Part shown: positions 10,424 to 20,303 of the stretch, one piece after another | Layout of the letters: every line of letters begins with the position of its first letter | Position numbering within the stretch: the stretch's first letter is position 1 | Assembly (NCBI GenBank): GCA_965644295.1 | Contig: CBFFRP010000003.1 | Coordinates: 1-33,020, forward strand | DNA: 33,020 nt | Reading direction: 5' to 3' | Source: Paraphysomonas bandaiensis | Lineage: Eukaryota; Chrysophyceae | The notes under the pieces: generated by a model | Seen by the model: only the letters and a program-made list of their open reading frames with translations | Told to the model about the DNA's origin: nothing | The model's database searches: none | Translations under genes and position numbers: made by a program

Positions 10424-11728
10424 TTACGTCGGTGCAGACAAAGGTGCAATGGTACGAATGGATGTACCCCATTTAATTCGAAGCCTATATAACAGCAATA
10501 TAGTGTAAATATAACTTTCTGGTGGTTCTGGACACGTCAACCCAGATATCTCACACATACAGTGAAGCCAAGAAATATATGGTAATGGAAGCCTACAACT
10601 ATGCACTATGAAAAGAAGCGTTTCGCGGGTAGTGGGGGTACTGTCAAACATCGCAATAACAGAGAAAAGAGTGTTGGTATATTTACGTAAAGCGTCCTTT
10701 TTCACATTCAAAGATAGAGGTGTCTGAAGACGTCTCCACAATGAAAAATCTGCAAGAGGGGTTCTCCTCTCGATTCGGGCATCTGTCCCCACCGCATATT
10801 CTATAGTCATACGCATGCGCTCCCCTGATACCAACTTAAATGTACAATGATGCATGAGATGGCTTTCTCTATCCCAAGCTTCTACACGGTCAACCTTAGA
10901 CGACGTTATAGAGTCAAAGACAACTAGAACCTCCCATGGTAGAGCCCCTTCAACAAGTGCTATGTCTGTTGTGGCAACTAACCAGGAACCAGAGCGGTCC
11001 TGTAATACTGTATCCGGTTCAAACATACTTGTGCGATAAAGCAGGGCTCTAACTGAACGCATGAGAGTTTCAGGGGAGTATCCTGGTCCATCCTCTACCA
11101 ATACACCGGCAGATGATAGAAGATCAAGTCCAAACTCACACAATAGTCCAGCATATTTTCTGGCAAATAATAGCACTCTCTGACGACACAGAATTGCACG
11201 CCATAGGACTAGAAAAGTGGGACACTGAATCAGTAAATCCTTGTCTTGCCGCTTCTGAGAAATAACAGGGAGCGAGTTAAATACACTGTGATATTCCGGT
11301 TTATTAGAAAAAAAAAGTTCGACAGCAGCCGATGGCGTAGATTGAGACTTTAGGCAATGAGAAGCATATTCCATGATATCAAACTGCCCAGGATAATTGT
11401 TCAAATGATTAGCCAAAAACAGCAAAAACTGAAGTAGAGAACGACATGTTCCTAAATCTTCTGCCAAAACACCAACACTTCTAGCTCTACAAAATCTTTC
11501 TTCTGAATTATCAGTACGAAGTAAATTAAAAGCAGCTCCACTCCAAAGATGACTATTATTAGGATGACGAAATAATACATAATCATATGTAGAATGTTGA
11601 AATCCAGCTCCAATTGATAAGCATTCGATTCCATTGAGATCATGTGTAGATGAATCACACCATTCAATTATATTACCAATTTTAGGATTAAAAAATGAAA
11701 CATAGAGTGTAGAACATACTGATGTCAT
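10424..11728 (-). CDS. DENN-domain protein, DENND11/LCHN-like
   Basis: A single exon of 434 residues. The N-terminus FFNPKIGNIIEW, followed by DLNGIECLSIGAG, DYVLFRH and RARSVGVLAED, matches the upstream DENN module of the LCHN/DENND11 and AVL9 group. The middle (about 165-300: LWRAILCRQRVLLFA, SSAGVLVEDGPGYSP) fits the central DENN core, with the conserved 'rvllys' strand. DENN proteins generally act as Rab or Arf guanine-nucleotide exchange factors, or as platforms for them, on endomembranes. DENND11 itself is poorly characterised, so substrate and site are unknown. There is no transmembrane segment and no other domain. The first about 280 bases are AT-rich compared with the rest. It converges with the VOC gene. 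Confidence 0.8.
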   Translation of the reverse strand: MTSVCSTLYVSFFNPKIGNIIEWCDSSTHDLNGIECLSIGAGFQHSTYDYVLFRHPNNSHLWSGAAFNLLRTDNSEERFCRARSVGVLAEDLGTCRSLLQFLLFLANHLNNYPGQFDIMEYASHCLKSQSTPSAAVELFFSNKPEYHSVFNSLPVISQKRQDKDLLIQCPTFLVLWRAILCRQRVLLFARKYAGLLCEFGLDLLSSAGVLVEDGPGYSPETLMRSVRALLYRTSMFEPDTVLQDRSGSWLVATTDIALVEGALPWEVLVVFDSITSSKVDRVEAWDRESHLMHHCTFKLVSGERMRMTIEYAVGTDARIERRTPLADFSLWRRLQTPLSLNVKKDALRKYTNTLFSVIAMFDSTPTTRETLLFIVHSCRLPLPYISWLHCMCEISGLTCPEPPESYIYTILLLYRLRIKWGTSIRTIAPLSAPT

Positions 11729-12345
11729 GATTATATGAGTAGAGTGGTGTGCTATGTATATATATGTATATATATGGCTGTATGTGTGTGTATCTATAGG
11801 TGTATTGTATTAGATGTTATAGTAGGTGTTATAGAGGGATAGTGATATGATAGAACATGTCATGCTGTATATAAGGAGAGGATGGGGGGGGAGATTAAAG
11901 GTATTCTCTGCTTATTGTTATCTTAAGGATGTATGTGGATGGAGGGATATATGGATGGATCCATACGAGGGAATCTAGAGAGGAGTTGATGTACTGCTGT
12001 ATTGTATATGTACTGCTGTACTTATGTAGATACTGTACATACGTACTGCTGAATATTATACATATGCACTGCTGTGTATACATACGTGCATCTCGGCAGT
12101 CAGCATCATATTTTCGGAAATATATTGAAGTAAAACTGCTCTATATTACTGTACTACAACTACGGCTGGAATACAGACAATTGTTGTCTCAATATTAGAG
12201 GCATATTTAGACAAAAATATACAAAGGATGCCGATACGCATTGATGTCAGTCCAACGCTAGTTATCTTTCTATTCAATTGCAATAATGTTGCATATTAAA
12301 TTCATTACAAGTCAATAATTTTAAACAGAGTGGCACCACATTAAC
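11729..12345. other. Intergenic region with repeat copy 2
   Basis: This region has AT- and TG-rich simple sequence up to about 12080, including repeated 'tactgctgta' motifs at 11992-12075. It then carries one copy of the 150-bp repeat and a short spacer before the broken gene at 12346. Short ORFs on both strands here are low-complexity and not credible genes. Confidence 0.5.
12090..12240 (+). repeat. 150-bp dispersed repeat (MITE-like), copy 2
   Basis: Contains CGGCAGTCAGCATCATATTTTC at the left, whose first eight bases recur in copy 4 as GGGCAGTC, then TTGAAGTAAAACTGCTC and CTCAATATTAGAGGCAT. The right end AAAGGATGCCGATACG is nearly identical to the right ends of copies 1 and 4. The left inverted end is partly eroded (CTCGGCA against CGTATCGGCA). 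It lies just upstream of the decayed coding region starting at 12346. Confidence 0.78.
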
Positions 12346-12956
12346 ATGGCAGATTCTCAGGAAGCACTAGATGTTGTACCAACGAATGAACCACCTCCCC
12401 AAATGGTCTGGAATTATCATTCCTGGATCACATTTCTAAAATGCTTATTGAGTTTGACTCGTTACGATAGGCCGTGGAACTTCGTAGTTGATATAACCAG
12501 TAAACGACAATCTGTTGTAGAGAAATGGAGTCAAACCTCCAAACTCGAATGTTTACAACACCCGAAGGTTCCCGAACTTCAGAAGAAAATGGCGAAGGTT
12601 TGCGAGCTCATGGAGAAGTATAAAGAAACCACGGAATTCCACGTTGTACTGAAAGAAGATCTCTCCATATCGGGACGAGCCCTCAGATGTCTTTCACAAT
12701 GGGATCATGAGGAATTCCTTCGATTATTTTACAAAAGCATTGGCAACTTGGTGAGCGACCAAGGGAACCATTCACTTTGATGACGGAAGATGATAAACCC
12801 GATGAGAGGGATTATACCAAGCAACAGTATAGGGAAAGTTTATACTTGATATGTATATATGACGACTGATTGGTGCCGTTTCTTGAAGAAGTTGAAATTC
12901 TCTTTCCCGATTTTCAGCGCGCTCTCGAGCTTGAGCCATATTACAATGGTGAGTAA
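12346..12956 (+). pseudogene. Broken gene of unknown family (frameshift plus in-frame stop)
   Basis: The ATG at 12346 opens 144 codons ending at a TGA at 12778-12780. The sequence after about 12730 makes better sense one frame over, where LGERPREPF leads into MTEDDKPDERDYTKQQ and on. That second frame meets one TGA at 12867-12869 and then resumes (VPFLEEVEILFPDF...) until the TAA at 12954-12956. The simplest reading is one gene with a single-base indel and one nonsense mutation. The protein is soluble, rich in W, K and E, with no domain I recognise. It shows no AT-rich 5' end, unlike its neighbours. Its position beside a transposase relic suggests a mobile-element accessory protein, but this is inference. 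A spliced alternative using the GTGAGC after codon 135 is possible but finds no good acceptor. Confidence 0.55.
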
Positions 12957-13096
12957 TAATAAGTGGTATTCATGATACCGGTAGAACACAATATGAAGAG
13001 AGTTACGATATAATTGTTGAAATCGTATGGCTCAAGCTCGAGAGCGCGCTGAAAAACGGGAAAGAGAATTTCAACTTCTTCAAGAAACGGCACCAA
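12870..13096. repeat. 71-bp inverted duplication with 85-bp spacer
   Basis: The segment 12870-12940 and the reverse complement of 13026-13096 are identical at 70 of 71 positions; the one difference is at the GATTTT/GTTTTT site. The spacer is 12941-13025. A transcript across it could fold into a long hairpin. The left arm reads as the tail of the broken gene on the plus strand. The right arm is the start of the small ORF at 13027. Confidence 0.93.
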
Positions 13097-13185
13097 GTAG
13101 ATCGAAGAAAAAGAAACAAGAATATGAAGATTTATATGGAAAGCGACAGTCCAGGCGAGACAAAGCAGCTAATAAGTTGCTGTGA
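13027..13185 (+). CDS. Short basic ORF beginning in the inverted duplication (hypothetical)
   Basis: The ATG at 13027 opens 52 codons: MAQARERAEKREREFQLLQE, then a lysine/arginine-rich stretch (SRSKKKKQEYEDLYGKRQSR) ending at the TGA at 13183-13185. The charged, helical composition looks coding, but the N-terminal 23 codons are the exact antisense of the left arm of the inverted duplication. One of the two readings is therefore incidental. It could be the remaining C-terminal exon of a transposon-encoded protein. There is no family match I can name. Confidence 0.35.
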   Translation: MAQARERAEKREREFQLLQETAPSRSKKKKQEYEDLYGKRQSRRDKAANKLL

Positions 13186-13870
13186 CTATGTCATCGTCAG
13201 CAAGGTCATCGTCACAAGACATCGACGTTATTATGTTATTATAAAGTCGTCTGCAGACCAACTGAATGAAGCCGTTTAGTTTTCGCTGGAGCGAATAAGT
13301 GCTTCAAGTATGGCAGCAGTCCCTGCTTCATGTGAACCCGAGCCGACTTATTTGAGAGACTACAGCGCCTGGATGAAAATACTGATCTAAAGATGACAAA
13401 GAGTGAGTACGAGACTCAAAGAAGGCGTATAATGGATGCATATTTCTAGTTGTTATATCTGCTCAAGATTACTCTCAAATTTACGAGAATCTTCTCATGC
13501 GGATGTAGTTGTAGCAATGTAGCTTATACTGCTATTTCTGTGGATATTTAACTCTTATAGCAATTTAATAAAATTAGCGTCTTTTCTGTACTTACTTGTT
13601 TTATATATAACAATGTTACTTTTAGTATCTTTTATCCGCCTACAAACCTGGTAAAATCACTTTACCTCATTTTATCATCACATCGAGGACTAATGTCAGT
13701 ATATTGTTAATTAACCAACACATTATTAGTAAATAGTTTTTCACATCAGCTAATTAATTAATGACAGGCAGCTACACTCAAAGGATCCACATGTAATAAT
13801 AGAGCAAATGCGAAATATTAATATTGATATTCTTCGCTAATATTAATTAATTAATATTGATAAAATTAAT
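13186..13870. other. Decayed coding fragments and AT-rich palindromic DNA
   Basis: The stretch 13336-13449 (+) is an open fragment ending LKMTKSEYETQRRRIMDAYF, preceded by a TGA and by a possible continuation in another frame (13260-13340). This is consistent with more of the decayed element downstream of 13185. From 13540 to 13870 the sequence is AT-rich. Self-complementary strings occur at 13808-13865 (GCGAA...TTCGC and repeated ATTAATTAAT), beside the 3' end of the transposase relic. Confidence 0.4.
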
Positions 13871-15169
13871 TCACCTATTGATGTCGTCATTCCATTCAAA
13901 CGATAAATACTCTTGCAATGTTGGTGGTGACAAATCAAACATCTGGGCAATATCGCTACCATTAAGAGCAACATAGCAATTCGTTAGCCAAACTAAATTC
14001 AAATAATGTCTACCTACAGGGCGAAGTATTACTTTCGCGGCGTCATTGTAGTCAGCAAATTTCCATAAAACGATGATCATGCCAAAGAAAATTTTTATTG
14101 CACACCATACGCTGCGAAGGGGTCTAATGCTGCGGGAACGACATACCACCTGCTACTTCTCGGGGTAGCTCGAATGTGAGAATTATCATTAAATAATCGG
14201 CCTCCATACGCCCAATACTGTATCGGCTGGCCCAATTGTGCATTGCAGAGGTCGCCATTAGCACCATAATCTCGGACGTACACATGATCCGGATCTCGAC
14301 CAGGTAGCGGCCCTGCAGTATAGCAGCATATACCTAAATTTTGTTGGATTATATATGTAGTCAACATATCTATCACACATACCAGTAGGATCTACTAACG
14401 AGAGATAACCTACACAGCGGGTGCCTGAATAACCACAATATGAGCTCGCTTCGATATCAATATCCACTGGCTCCGTCTAGTGCCAGTGCCATCTATGAGA
14501 AGTGCCATGCAAACTGCATCGCGTGGGAGCGTTTGGTCGTTTCCAATTTTATTTATCACTCGGCGCCGAATGGCATTGTTGAATTCAGGAAATCTAGCAG
14601 ATGCTCTACGCAGATCATTACGGACATGATGCCCACATTGTTCATGCAGGTAATTGGAAGCAAAGTTGAATGCACGACATACCACGGACTCATCTCCCCA
14701 GCCATCAAGGGACATTTTGAAAAACGTACCGGCAGTAGCACAACGAAATAACAAGACCAAAAACGCCATTTCACGATGATAAAGGTTGCGTGAGCTTTCA
14801 TCAATCACCACCCATTCCGGAAGATTATAAACACCAAGCCCCGTAAACAGTTTTCGTAGCTGACCCTTTCGAAATCTCAAGAGTTTGTAGCAATCATTAT
14901 CGTCAAATGAATTGATTGTGTAACTTCTGTGGAACCGATTGCAATGGGAAGTGGTAAACCCACCGCAGGTTTTCCCTCTACATGTAGCAGCAGAGGAATA
15001 GTACAGAGAACAAGAATTGGTCCCTTTCTGATTGTGAGGTAACTGACATGATCAAAAATAACGCGGCTGCATTGGTATTCCAACTTAATTGTTGCATTTC
15101 ACGTCTAGTAATCGACTCATGCCGACGACGTTTCGAAGTATATTTAGCTGGTCTCCGTTCCACTCTCAT
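13871..15169 (-). pseudogene. Harbinger/PIF-like DDE transposase relic
   Basis: Pieces in different minus-strand frames line up in the order of a PIF/Harbinger (DDE_Tnp_4-type) transposase. There is an N-terminal region (15169-14880); LLRFRKGQLRKLF with HREMAFLVLLFRCATAGTFF (helix-turn-helix region); ALLIDGTGTR (first Asp block, near 14470); YCGYSGTRCVGYLSLVDPTG; AGPLPGRDPDHVYVRDYGANG (about 14320-14260); QYWAYGGRLFNDNSHIRATP (second Asp block, where an Asp is expected but Gly is seen); and SVWCAIKIFFG (expected SVEW, so the Glu is lost). At least three frameshifts interrupt it. A clean 49-nt GT-AG intron (14382-14334) joins DPTG to ICCYTAG in frame, so the ancestral gene was spliced. It cannot encode an active enzyme. 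I found no convincing terminal repeats or TWA target duplication. Confidence 0.78.
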
Positions 15170-15598
15170 ATAGTAATTTCGATGAAGTCTACATGTAGTG
15201 CATTAAATAAGGCCTAAAGAGTGAGATAGTACATACAGAATACTTACATATAAGCTTTTGTCCTTGATTACTTGGACTATTTGGCTATGCACCCTTGAGA
15301 CAAATGTGCAGTAGTTTCGGTGAAATCGCTGGGGGATAGATTAAGAAACTCCCAAAGAGTACAGAAATACCCACTAATGTCAAGATTTCTCACAACTAGT
15401 TATGGATAATGACTTCTTTACAGACACAAGATCGACATACTTTGAGCTGAGATTGGAACCTATCAAACTAATCGAATAGAACTCAGACAAGTATGACCCA
15501 ATGAATAAATCCGTGTCTTAATTAAAGAATGTCATGTTCGATTGCATATATAACACATCACTTCATCATAATGATCATCAATGAAGAGCTTTATCATG

Positions 15599-15750
15599 CG
15601 TATTAGCAGTCGGTATCTTATGTTTCGGAAATAAATTGAAGCAAAATTACTCTATATAATCTACATACAACTACGGATGGAATACAGATAATTGTTGTCT
15701 CAATATTAGAGGAATCTTGGAACAAAAATATACAAAGGATGCTGATATAT
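15599..15750 (+). repeat. 150-bp dispersed repeat (MITE-like), copy 3
   Basis: Starts CGTATTAGCAGTCGG and ends AAAGGATGCTGATAT, an imperfect inverted pair. The interior has TTTCGGAAATAAATTGAAGC and GATAATTGTTGTCTCAATAT as in copy 4. It is in the same orientation as the other three copies. With copy 2 it forms a direct-repeat bracket around the decayed transposon zone. Confidence 0.8.
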
Positions 15751-15778
15751 CAGGGGATGGTCGATATTATCGATTTGT

Positions 15779-15876
15779 TCATCGTTTATTGAAAAGTCAT
15801 CATTTTGTCAGTGAAAAGTGAAAAAAAGTTACTTTTCCAAGAAAAAACGATGATTTTTAATGAAATAAACGATAAA
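15779..15876. repeat. Imperfect foldback (inverted) repeat
   Basis: The left arm ATCGTTTATTGAAAAGTCAT and the reverse complement of the right arm (ATCGTTTATTTCATTAAAAA) share an ATCGTTTATT end followed by diverged A/T-rich matches. A short GTGAAAAG/CTTTTC-type hairpin lies in the middle. It could be a separate small foldback element or an AT-rich cruciform; no related copy is seen in the window. Confidence 0.5.
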
Positions 15877-16248
15877 CTGTACATGTATACACGCTGTCCA
15901 CCTTCTAGACTATTTTGTGTGGAGGTATTGTATTCTATATCTAAATATGGCGTTTTTTGTAATACAATTTAATTTTGTACCACAAAAATCAATGGTTTAT
16001 AGTAGTAGTTATTCACAGACTTGGCCTAACGTATAAAAACACTATGCATATACAGGCAGCACTGTCACTGTGTGTACGTATGTACACCACTGCTCTGTAT
16101 ATATACAGTACCACTATAACCGTATCATATAACAGTAATGACTATATGCAAACATACATTCATATTAAAGCATATTATGCATTCATTTAAGAACAACTTA
16201 TCATTCTATAATTATTAATAGTCATCTACAAAATTGTTTAGTGTTAGA

Positions 16249-18398
16249 ATGCATAAACCTCAAGTAGTACAAAGCAAAAAGGCAAGAAAACAGTATGGTC
16301 GTAACTCTATAGAGCCATCAGCTGATAGTAAAGATGAAGTTATGCATGAAACATATTCATATGAAGAAACTAAACAAATACATATGAATAATACTGTATA
16401 TACACCTGATAAAAATGTATCAATGGAAAGTATAACTGATAAGAGGCGAAATAAAACTGTACGTTTTGATTCATCGATTAACTCTCCGAAAACATCGACT
16501 CCTACTACTCCAACATCAGCTCCTGCTACTCCAACACCTGCCCCTGCTACTCCAACATCAGCCCCTGCTACTCCAACACCTGCCCCTGCTACTCCAACAT
16601 CAGCCCCTGCTACTCCAACACCTGCCCCTGCTACTCCAACATCAGCTCCTGCTACTCCAGCACCTGTCCCTGCTACTCCAACATCAGCCCCTGTTACCCC
16701 TAAACGTACTCCCACCCCAAAGAAACAAATGAATAGTAGTGGAAAGAAGTCGAAATCTCCTTCTTCTGCAAGTAAACGACTATCTAATTATAATGCACAA
16801 TGCAACATTTCGAACGAAAATCAACAAGTTCATATATATGTTGCTCTGTCTGCACTTGTGTTCCTCATAATACTTTTGGGGGACAGCTGGTTCGTGGAAT
16901 TATATAACACTATGTCCTATCAGCACAAAGACGCTACTAGCATTGCACCATATATGCAGCACCTACCTCGTGGACGGTTTACTGATGAGCGCATCCTGAC
17001 TACACGAATACTGACACCAGTTGACGGTGAGCTCACTACATCATCGGAGCTGCAGTGGGAAGCGGATGGGATGGTTTTTGTGGCGGCTGGGGATGTGCGT
17101 CGAGATATCTATTTGAGAGTACGACTTGATGGCCAGGAGGTTACGTTTCCTGATGGCAATAACTTTACGATGCAGATTTCGGGCAAGGTATGGACAATTA
17201 TCTCCGCTCATAATATTGCTACTACGTATGGTCTTATATTCAATGAGTTTAGGTCGACTTGTCGTGCGATCTATCCAAACATGGACTTCACACGACTGGT
17301 GCACACGAAGTTGATGTGGAGGTCATAATAAGTAAGTAGAAGTTTTAATGTGTGTGCGAAATGCATATGTGTGTGGTGATGCATATGTAGACTCATAAGT
17401 GTAATATGTAGTTCCTGTTGAGGAAGACCATTACTACAGGATGTCTGATTCTGGCCAGAAGTTGCTGTGGGCTACCGCCAACTCAACATTTTATTACATC
17501 TCACCTGATGGGGATGACGGATTAGTACCTCCAAAGACTGAAACCGGAACGATACAAGATATGGATGTTTCAAATCGGGACCATTTACTTGAGAGTAATA
17601 GAGTTGATGGAGAGGCCGCAGGAGCGTCGTCTGGAGTCAACAGACTAGACCAACTGCGTACAGATATAGATCACGCTATATTTGCGCAGGAGACTGTATT
17701 GGCAGACAGTAGCACCGGTCCAGATATTGAACGACCCGTAGACGCTGCATCTGAACACCCTTCTGCAATTCCCGAAAAGGAGATTGGGGATCCGCAAATG
17801 AAAGGTCTAGCGGCAGCAAAATTACTGTACCTCAAGGATGATGGTTGCGACGAATCTAGTGGTAACACACTAAATATTGCGTTGGCGCTCAATGAAAGGT
17901 TAACCCGTAATATTGAAACAATAGCAGAGCTAAGTTTTTCCTGATATGTAGAATATTTACTATGGGAAGGGATGAGGCAAGGCAAGGACAATACGAATTT
18001 GGGAAAGTTCTTTTGAGTATTGACGGAGAGTCCTTCGATATTTCAGACATTGTACACGAGCAGGTAACATGGATACATTTGTGTCTGCTGAGAACATGAA
18101 ACTTGTATATAGACACATACGGTAGATTTCCTGTCATCTGAGTCTGCGAAATTGAGGTACGATAATATATCACCCGAAAACAGCAAGAGGTTTAAGGAAG
18201 TACTTCTTTCACTTGGGGGCGCAGAGATGGGAACAGCTCATTATATTCAGGTGTCTACTATCCATATTATGTATCTTTGAATTTATGTTGATATCTACAT
18301 AGGTTTATGTTTGTAGCAACCGCCTGAAAGATGCCCCAGACTCAGCATGTGTTGATAACTCCCATGCCTGGGATGCCATTGTATCTATGTGTGGTTAA
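16249..18398 (+). CDS. Single-pass membrane protein with TP/AP repeat (unknown function)
   Basis: Six exons: 16249-17187, 17253-17331, 17412-17898, 17952-18063, 18113-18250 and 18303-18398. All are GT-AG with matching phases, giving 616 residues. The unspliced reading of exon 1 runs on to 17328 and ends in an unrelated tail; using the 65-nt intron at 17188-17252 instead gives GKVDLSCDLSKHGLHTTGAH and joins the next exon in frame, which supports the model. The N-terminus is basic and hydrophilic. Residues 86-152 are nine 7-residue TPTSAPA/TPTPAPA repeats. One transmembrane helix follows at about 194-219 (IYVALSALVFLIILLG). The C-terminal 390 residues carry N-glycosylation sequons (NFT near 304, and NST), so they probably face the lumen or outside (type II topology). 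The post-membrane part has the feel of a beta-sandwich (RDIYLRVRLDGQEVTFP), but I recognise no family. Confidence 0.8.
16507..16695 (+). repeat. 21-nt coding minisatellite (TPTSAPA/TPTPAPA)
   Basis: About nine tandem 21-nt units alternate between ACTCCAACATCAGCCCCTGC and ACTCCAACACCTGCCCCTGC forms, so the higher-order period is 42 nt. The near-identity of alternate units suggests recent expansion by unequal exchange. The array is multiples of three long, so copy-number change would keep the reading frame. Confidence 0.9.
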
Positions 18399-18938
18399 TG
18401 TTAAATGTGACATGGTCTGATGTATGCGTTCAAATTATCCGGTAATAGTAAATCTGGTTAATTTACAGCATAATTACTTTAATGACACAGCTTAGTCACG
18501 TTGGTGTTTGTTCTGAAGCCATATAAAACTGAAAATCTAGTAAATTACTATTGCGTGTGTATGTCGTGATGTTGTAGCTGATATATAATATGATTCATGT
18601 ACACATATACATCCCTTTGTATCTTCTGTAAACGTAGGCGTTTAATTACATAGAGAATATTCAGCTGACCAGAACAGCAGCGGCACTCATACACATCAAA
18701 ATGTGTATTACGTCAACTATTGACACAAATTGTATGAAAGTAGAAGGCAGCTTCACGCAAAGAATAAGGAATACTAATCACTTCTTACATGTGACCAGTG
18801 AGCCAAGATAATCAAGTGATATTGAAATACATTACTAGCTATTCATTAATGTTATCATCACAGATACTCGACACATTTGAGTGATAAAATTATACAATTT
18901 TGATTTTTCCAGCCACATTCCAGGTCAACATATCATAT
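18399..18938. other. Convergent intergenic region
   Basis: This is the 3' spacer between the membrane-protein gene (+) and the MYCBP gene (-). I see no ORF, repeat copy, poly(A) hexamer of canonical form or RNA gene here. Confidence 0.45.
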
Positions 18939-19313
18939 TTAGCTTTCCAATCGAGAATTCAATTCCTTAATAGTATTTTCTAAGTCCATCTTCTCCTTTC
19001 GAAGCTGCTCGCATTCTGCCTTCAGTGCCTCCACATCAACTCCTGCAGGGGCACCCATATATCGTTTGATATAGTCGACTGCATTCTGAGGTCTTTCTGG
19101 TTCTTCATAGAGTCCAACAAGAACTGAACCATATGTGACATAGAGATAACGAAGAACTTCATCTATATTACACACCTTTCGTGAAAGCATCAATCACGCC
19201 ACTCTTTTCAAGATACTTTCTGAACTCTTGTTTCTTTGACTCAGGAGTCTTATGAAAACAATTACAACAAAAGGAATAACTTAGATAGATTTCATTACCT
19301 GATAAGATGCCAT
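18939..19313 (-). CDS. MYCBP (AMY-1) homologue
   Basis: Three exons, 19313-19299, 19248-19176 and 19123-18939, with short GT-AG introns and matching phases, give 90 residues. The sequence MASYQ-TPESKKQEFRKYLEKSGVIDAFTK-VLVGLYEEPERPQNAVDYI matches the conserved core of animal c-Myc-binding protein (EFRRYLEKSGVLD...LYEEPEKP). The C-terminal 30 residues form a coiled coil (ALKAECEQLRKEKMDLENTI). In animals the protein binds c-Myc and A-kinase anchoring proteins and is linked to cilia and sperm tails. In a protist the ciliary/AKAP-like docking role is the more likely one (inference). The first exon encodes only five residues, yet it is fixed by the start codon, donor and phase. Confidence 0.92.
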
Positions 19314-20303
19314 GATACTTAAAATGTATATATATCACGAATTCTGAATGTTTAATTTGCAAGAATGTTGTAATGCATTGCAATCAAACAGTGTATTAAC
19401 TGTTACTGCAAACTGTATGCATGTATGTCTGTATGCATGTATGTATGTGTGTGTGTCTTGTTGCGTTTCACATTTCAGTTAAAAAAAAATAGTAGAAAAC
19501 TTGTAGAAATCTTTGACGGACATTTTCAGGTATTTTTGTTTGTAGTGGACTATTTTTTGAAGTGTTGAAAATTGAAATTCAAAACTGAATTTTTTTTGGT
19601 GTATACACGAAACTCCTACTGCTGTATACTGGCTGTATTTTCTTGGATATTTGTGAGGATATCCATATATAGTGTGTTGCTACAGAGGCACACCCCACAG
19701 CGAGAGGTCAGGAGATTTTAAGATAGAAATATTCTAGTATGATGCTCTCATGCAGAGAGTAAAAGCAAATATATCTAATACAATACATTATGGAGGCTTA
19801 AAGTATGAAAATATACGTATCCATATCGATATACAGTATATTGCATATACCGGTATACAATAATATACGCGTACTTCTATTTGTGTATGCGAATTTGTGG
19901 TAGTGTGTTTCAATAAGTACGCTATACAGAGATACACACCACATACATATACCACTATCCTCTATACATACTGTACCTCTCTATATGTATATGTACCTGT
20001 ATACTGTATGTATGTACCTCTCTCTCTCTTTATGTACCTATATGCTGTACCTCTCTCTCTCTATGTACCTATATATATACCTCCCTCCCTCCTTGTATAT
20101 ATGTACCACTCTATAGATGTATGTACATGTATGTATATATCCATTAATAACAACACACTTGAATGATTCACATCTTCATGTAACTAAAACCAAATCAATC
20201 TAATCAATTCATCATCATTATCACTACAGAATACATCCTTCTAATACTAACAAGAGTGTCTTCAGCCCTCTAAAGGGTCTCTATTCAAACTATAGTCTAA
20301 AGT
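19314..20303. other. Divergent intergenic region with simple sequence
   Basis: Between the MYCBP (-) and cyclin (+) start codons. It contains TG/ATGC-rich runs (19415-19460), A/T-rich DNA, and pyrimidine-rich CTCTCT tracts within TATGTACC-type degenerate repeats (19970-20110). ORFs here are low-complexity. Both promoters must lie within it. Confidence 0.5.

Larger units (their letters stand above)
15170..16248. other. Intergenic region with repeat copy 3 and a foldback sequence
   Basis: Upstream of the membrane-protein gene. It holds repeat copy 3 (15599-15750) and an imperfect inverted repeat at about 15779-15876. The rest is AT-rich sequence without credible ORFs; the one from 15975 is low complexity and lacks supporting features. 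Confidence 0.5.

Noticed and set aside
11895-12198. Overlapping ORFs of 62 and 89 codons
   Set aside because: They are Tyr/Cys-rich low-complexity readings over simple sequence and repeat copy 2, with no start context or homology.
12346-12780. Intact 144-residue gene ending at 12780
   Set aside because: Better coding sense continues in another frame downstream, with a later in-frame TGA, so a broken longer gene is more likely.
12090-15750. LTR retrotransposon with copies 2 and 3 as LTRs
   Set aside because: The repeats have their own inverted ends, occur singly elsewhere in the window, and the interior encodes a DDE transposase rather than reverse transcriptase.
16507-16695. Possible CRISPR-like array
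   Set aside because: The units are contiguous without unique spacers, they encode protein, and the genome is eukaryotic.
16260-16732. ORFs rich in GVAGAD or LLLQHQP repeats
   Set aside because: They are other-frame readings of the 21-nt minisatellite in the membrane-protein gene.
19897-20166. 89-codon Tyr/Pro/Leu-rich ORF
   Set aside because: It is a translation of degenerate TATGTACC/CTCTCT simple sequence.
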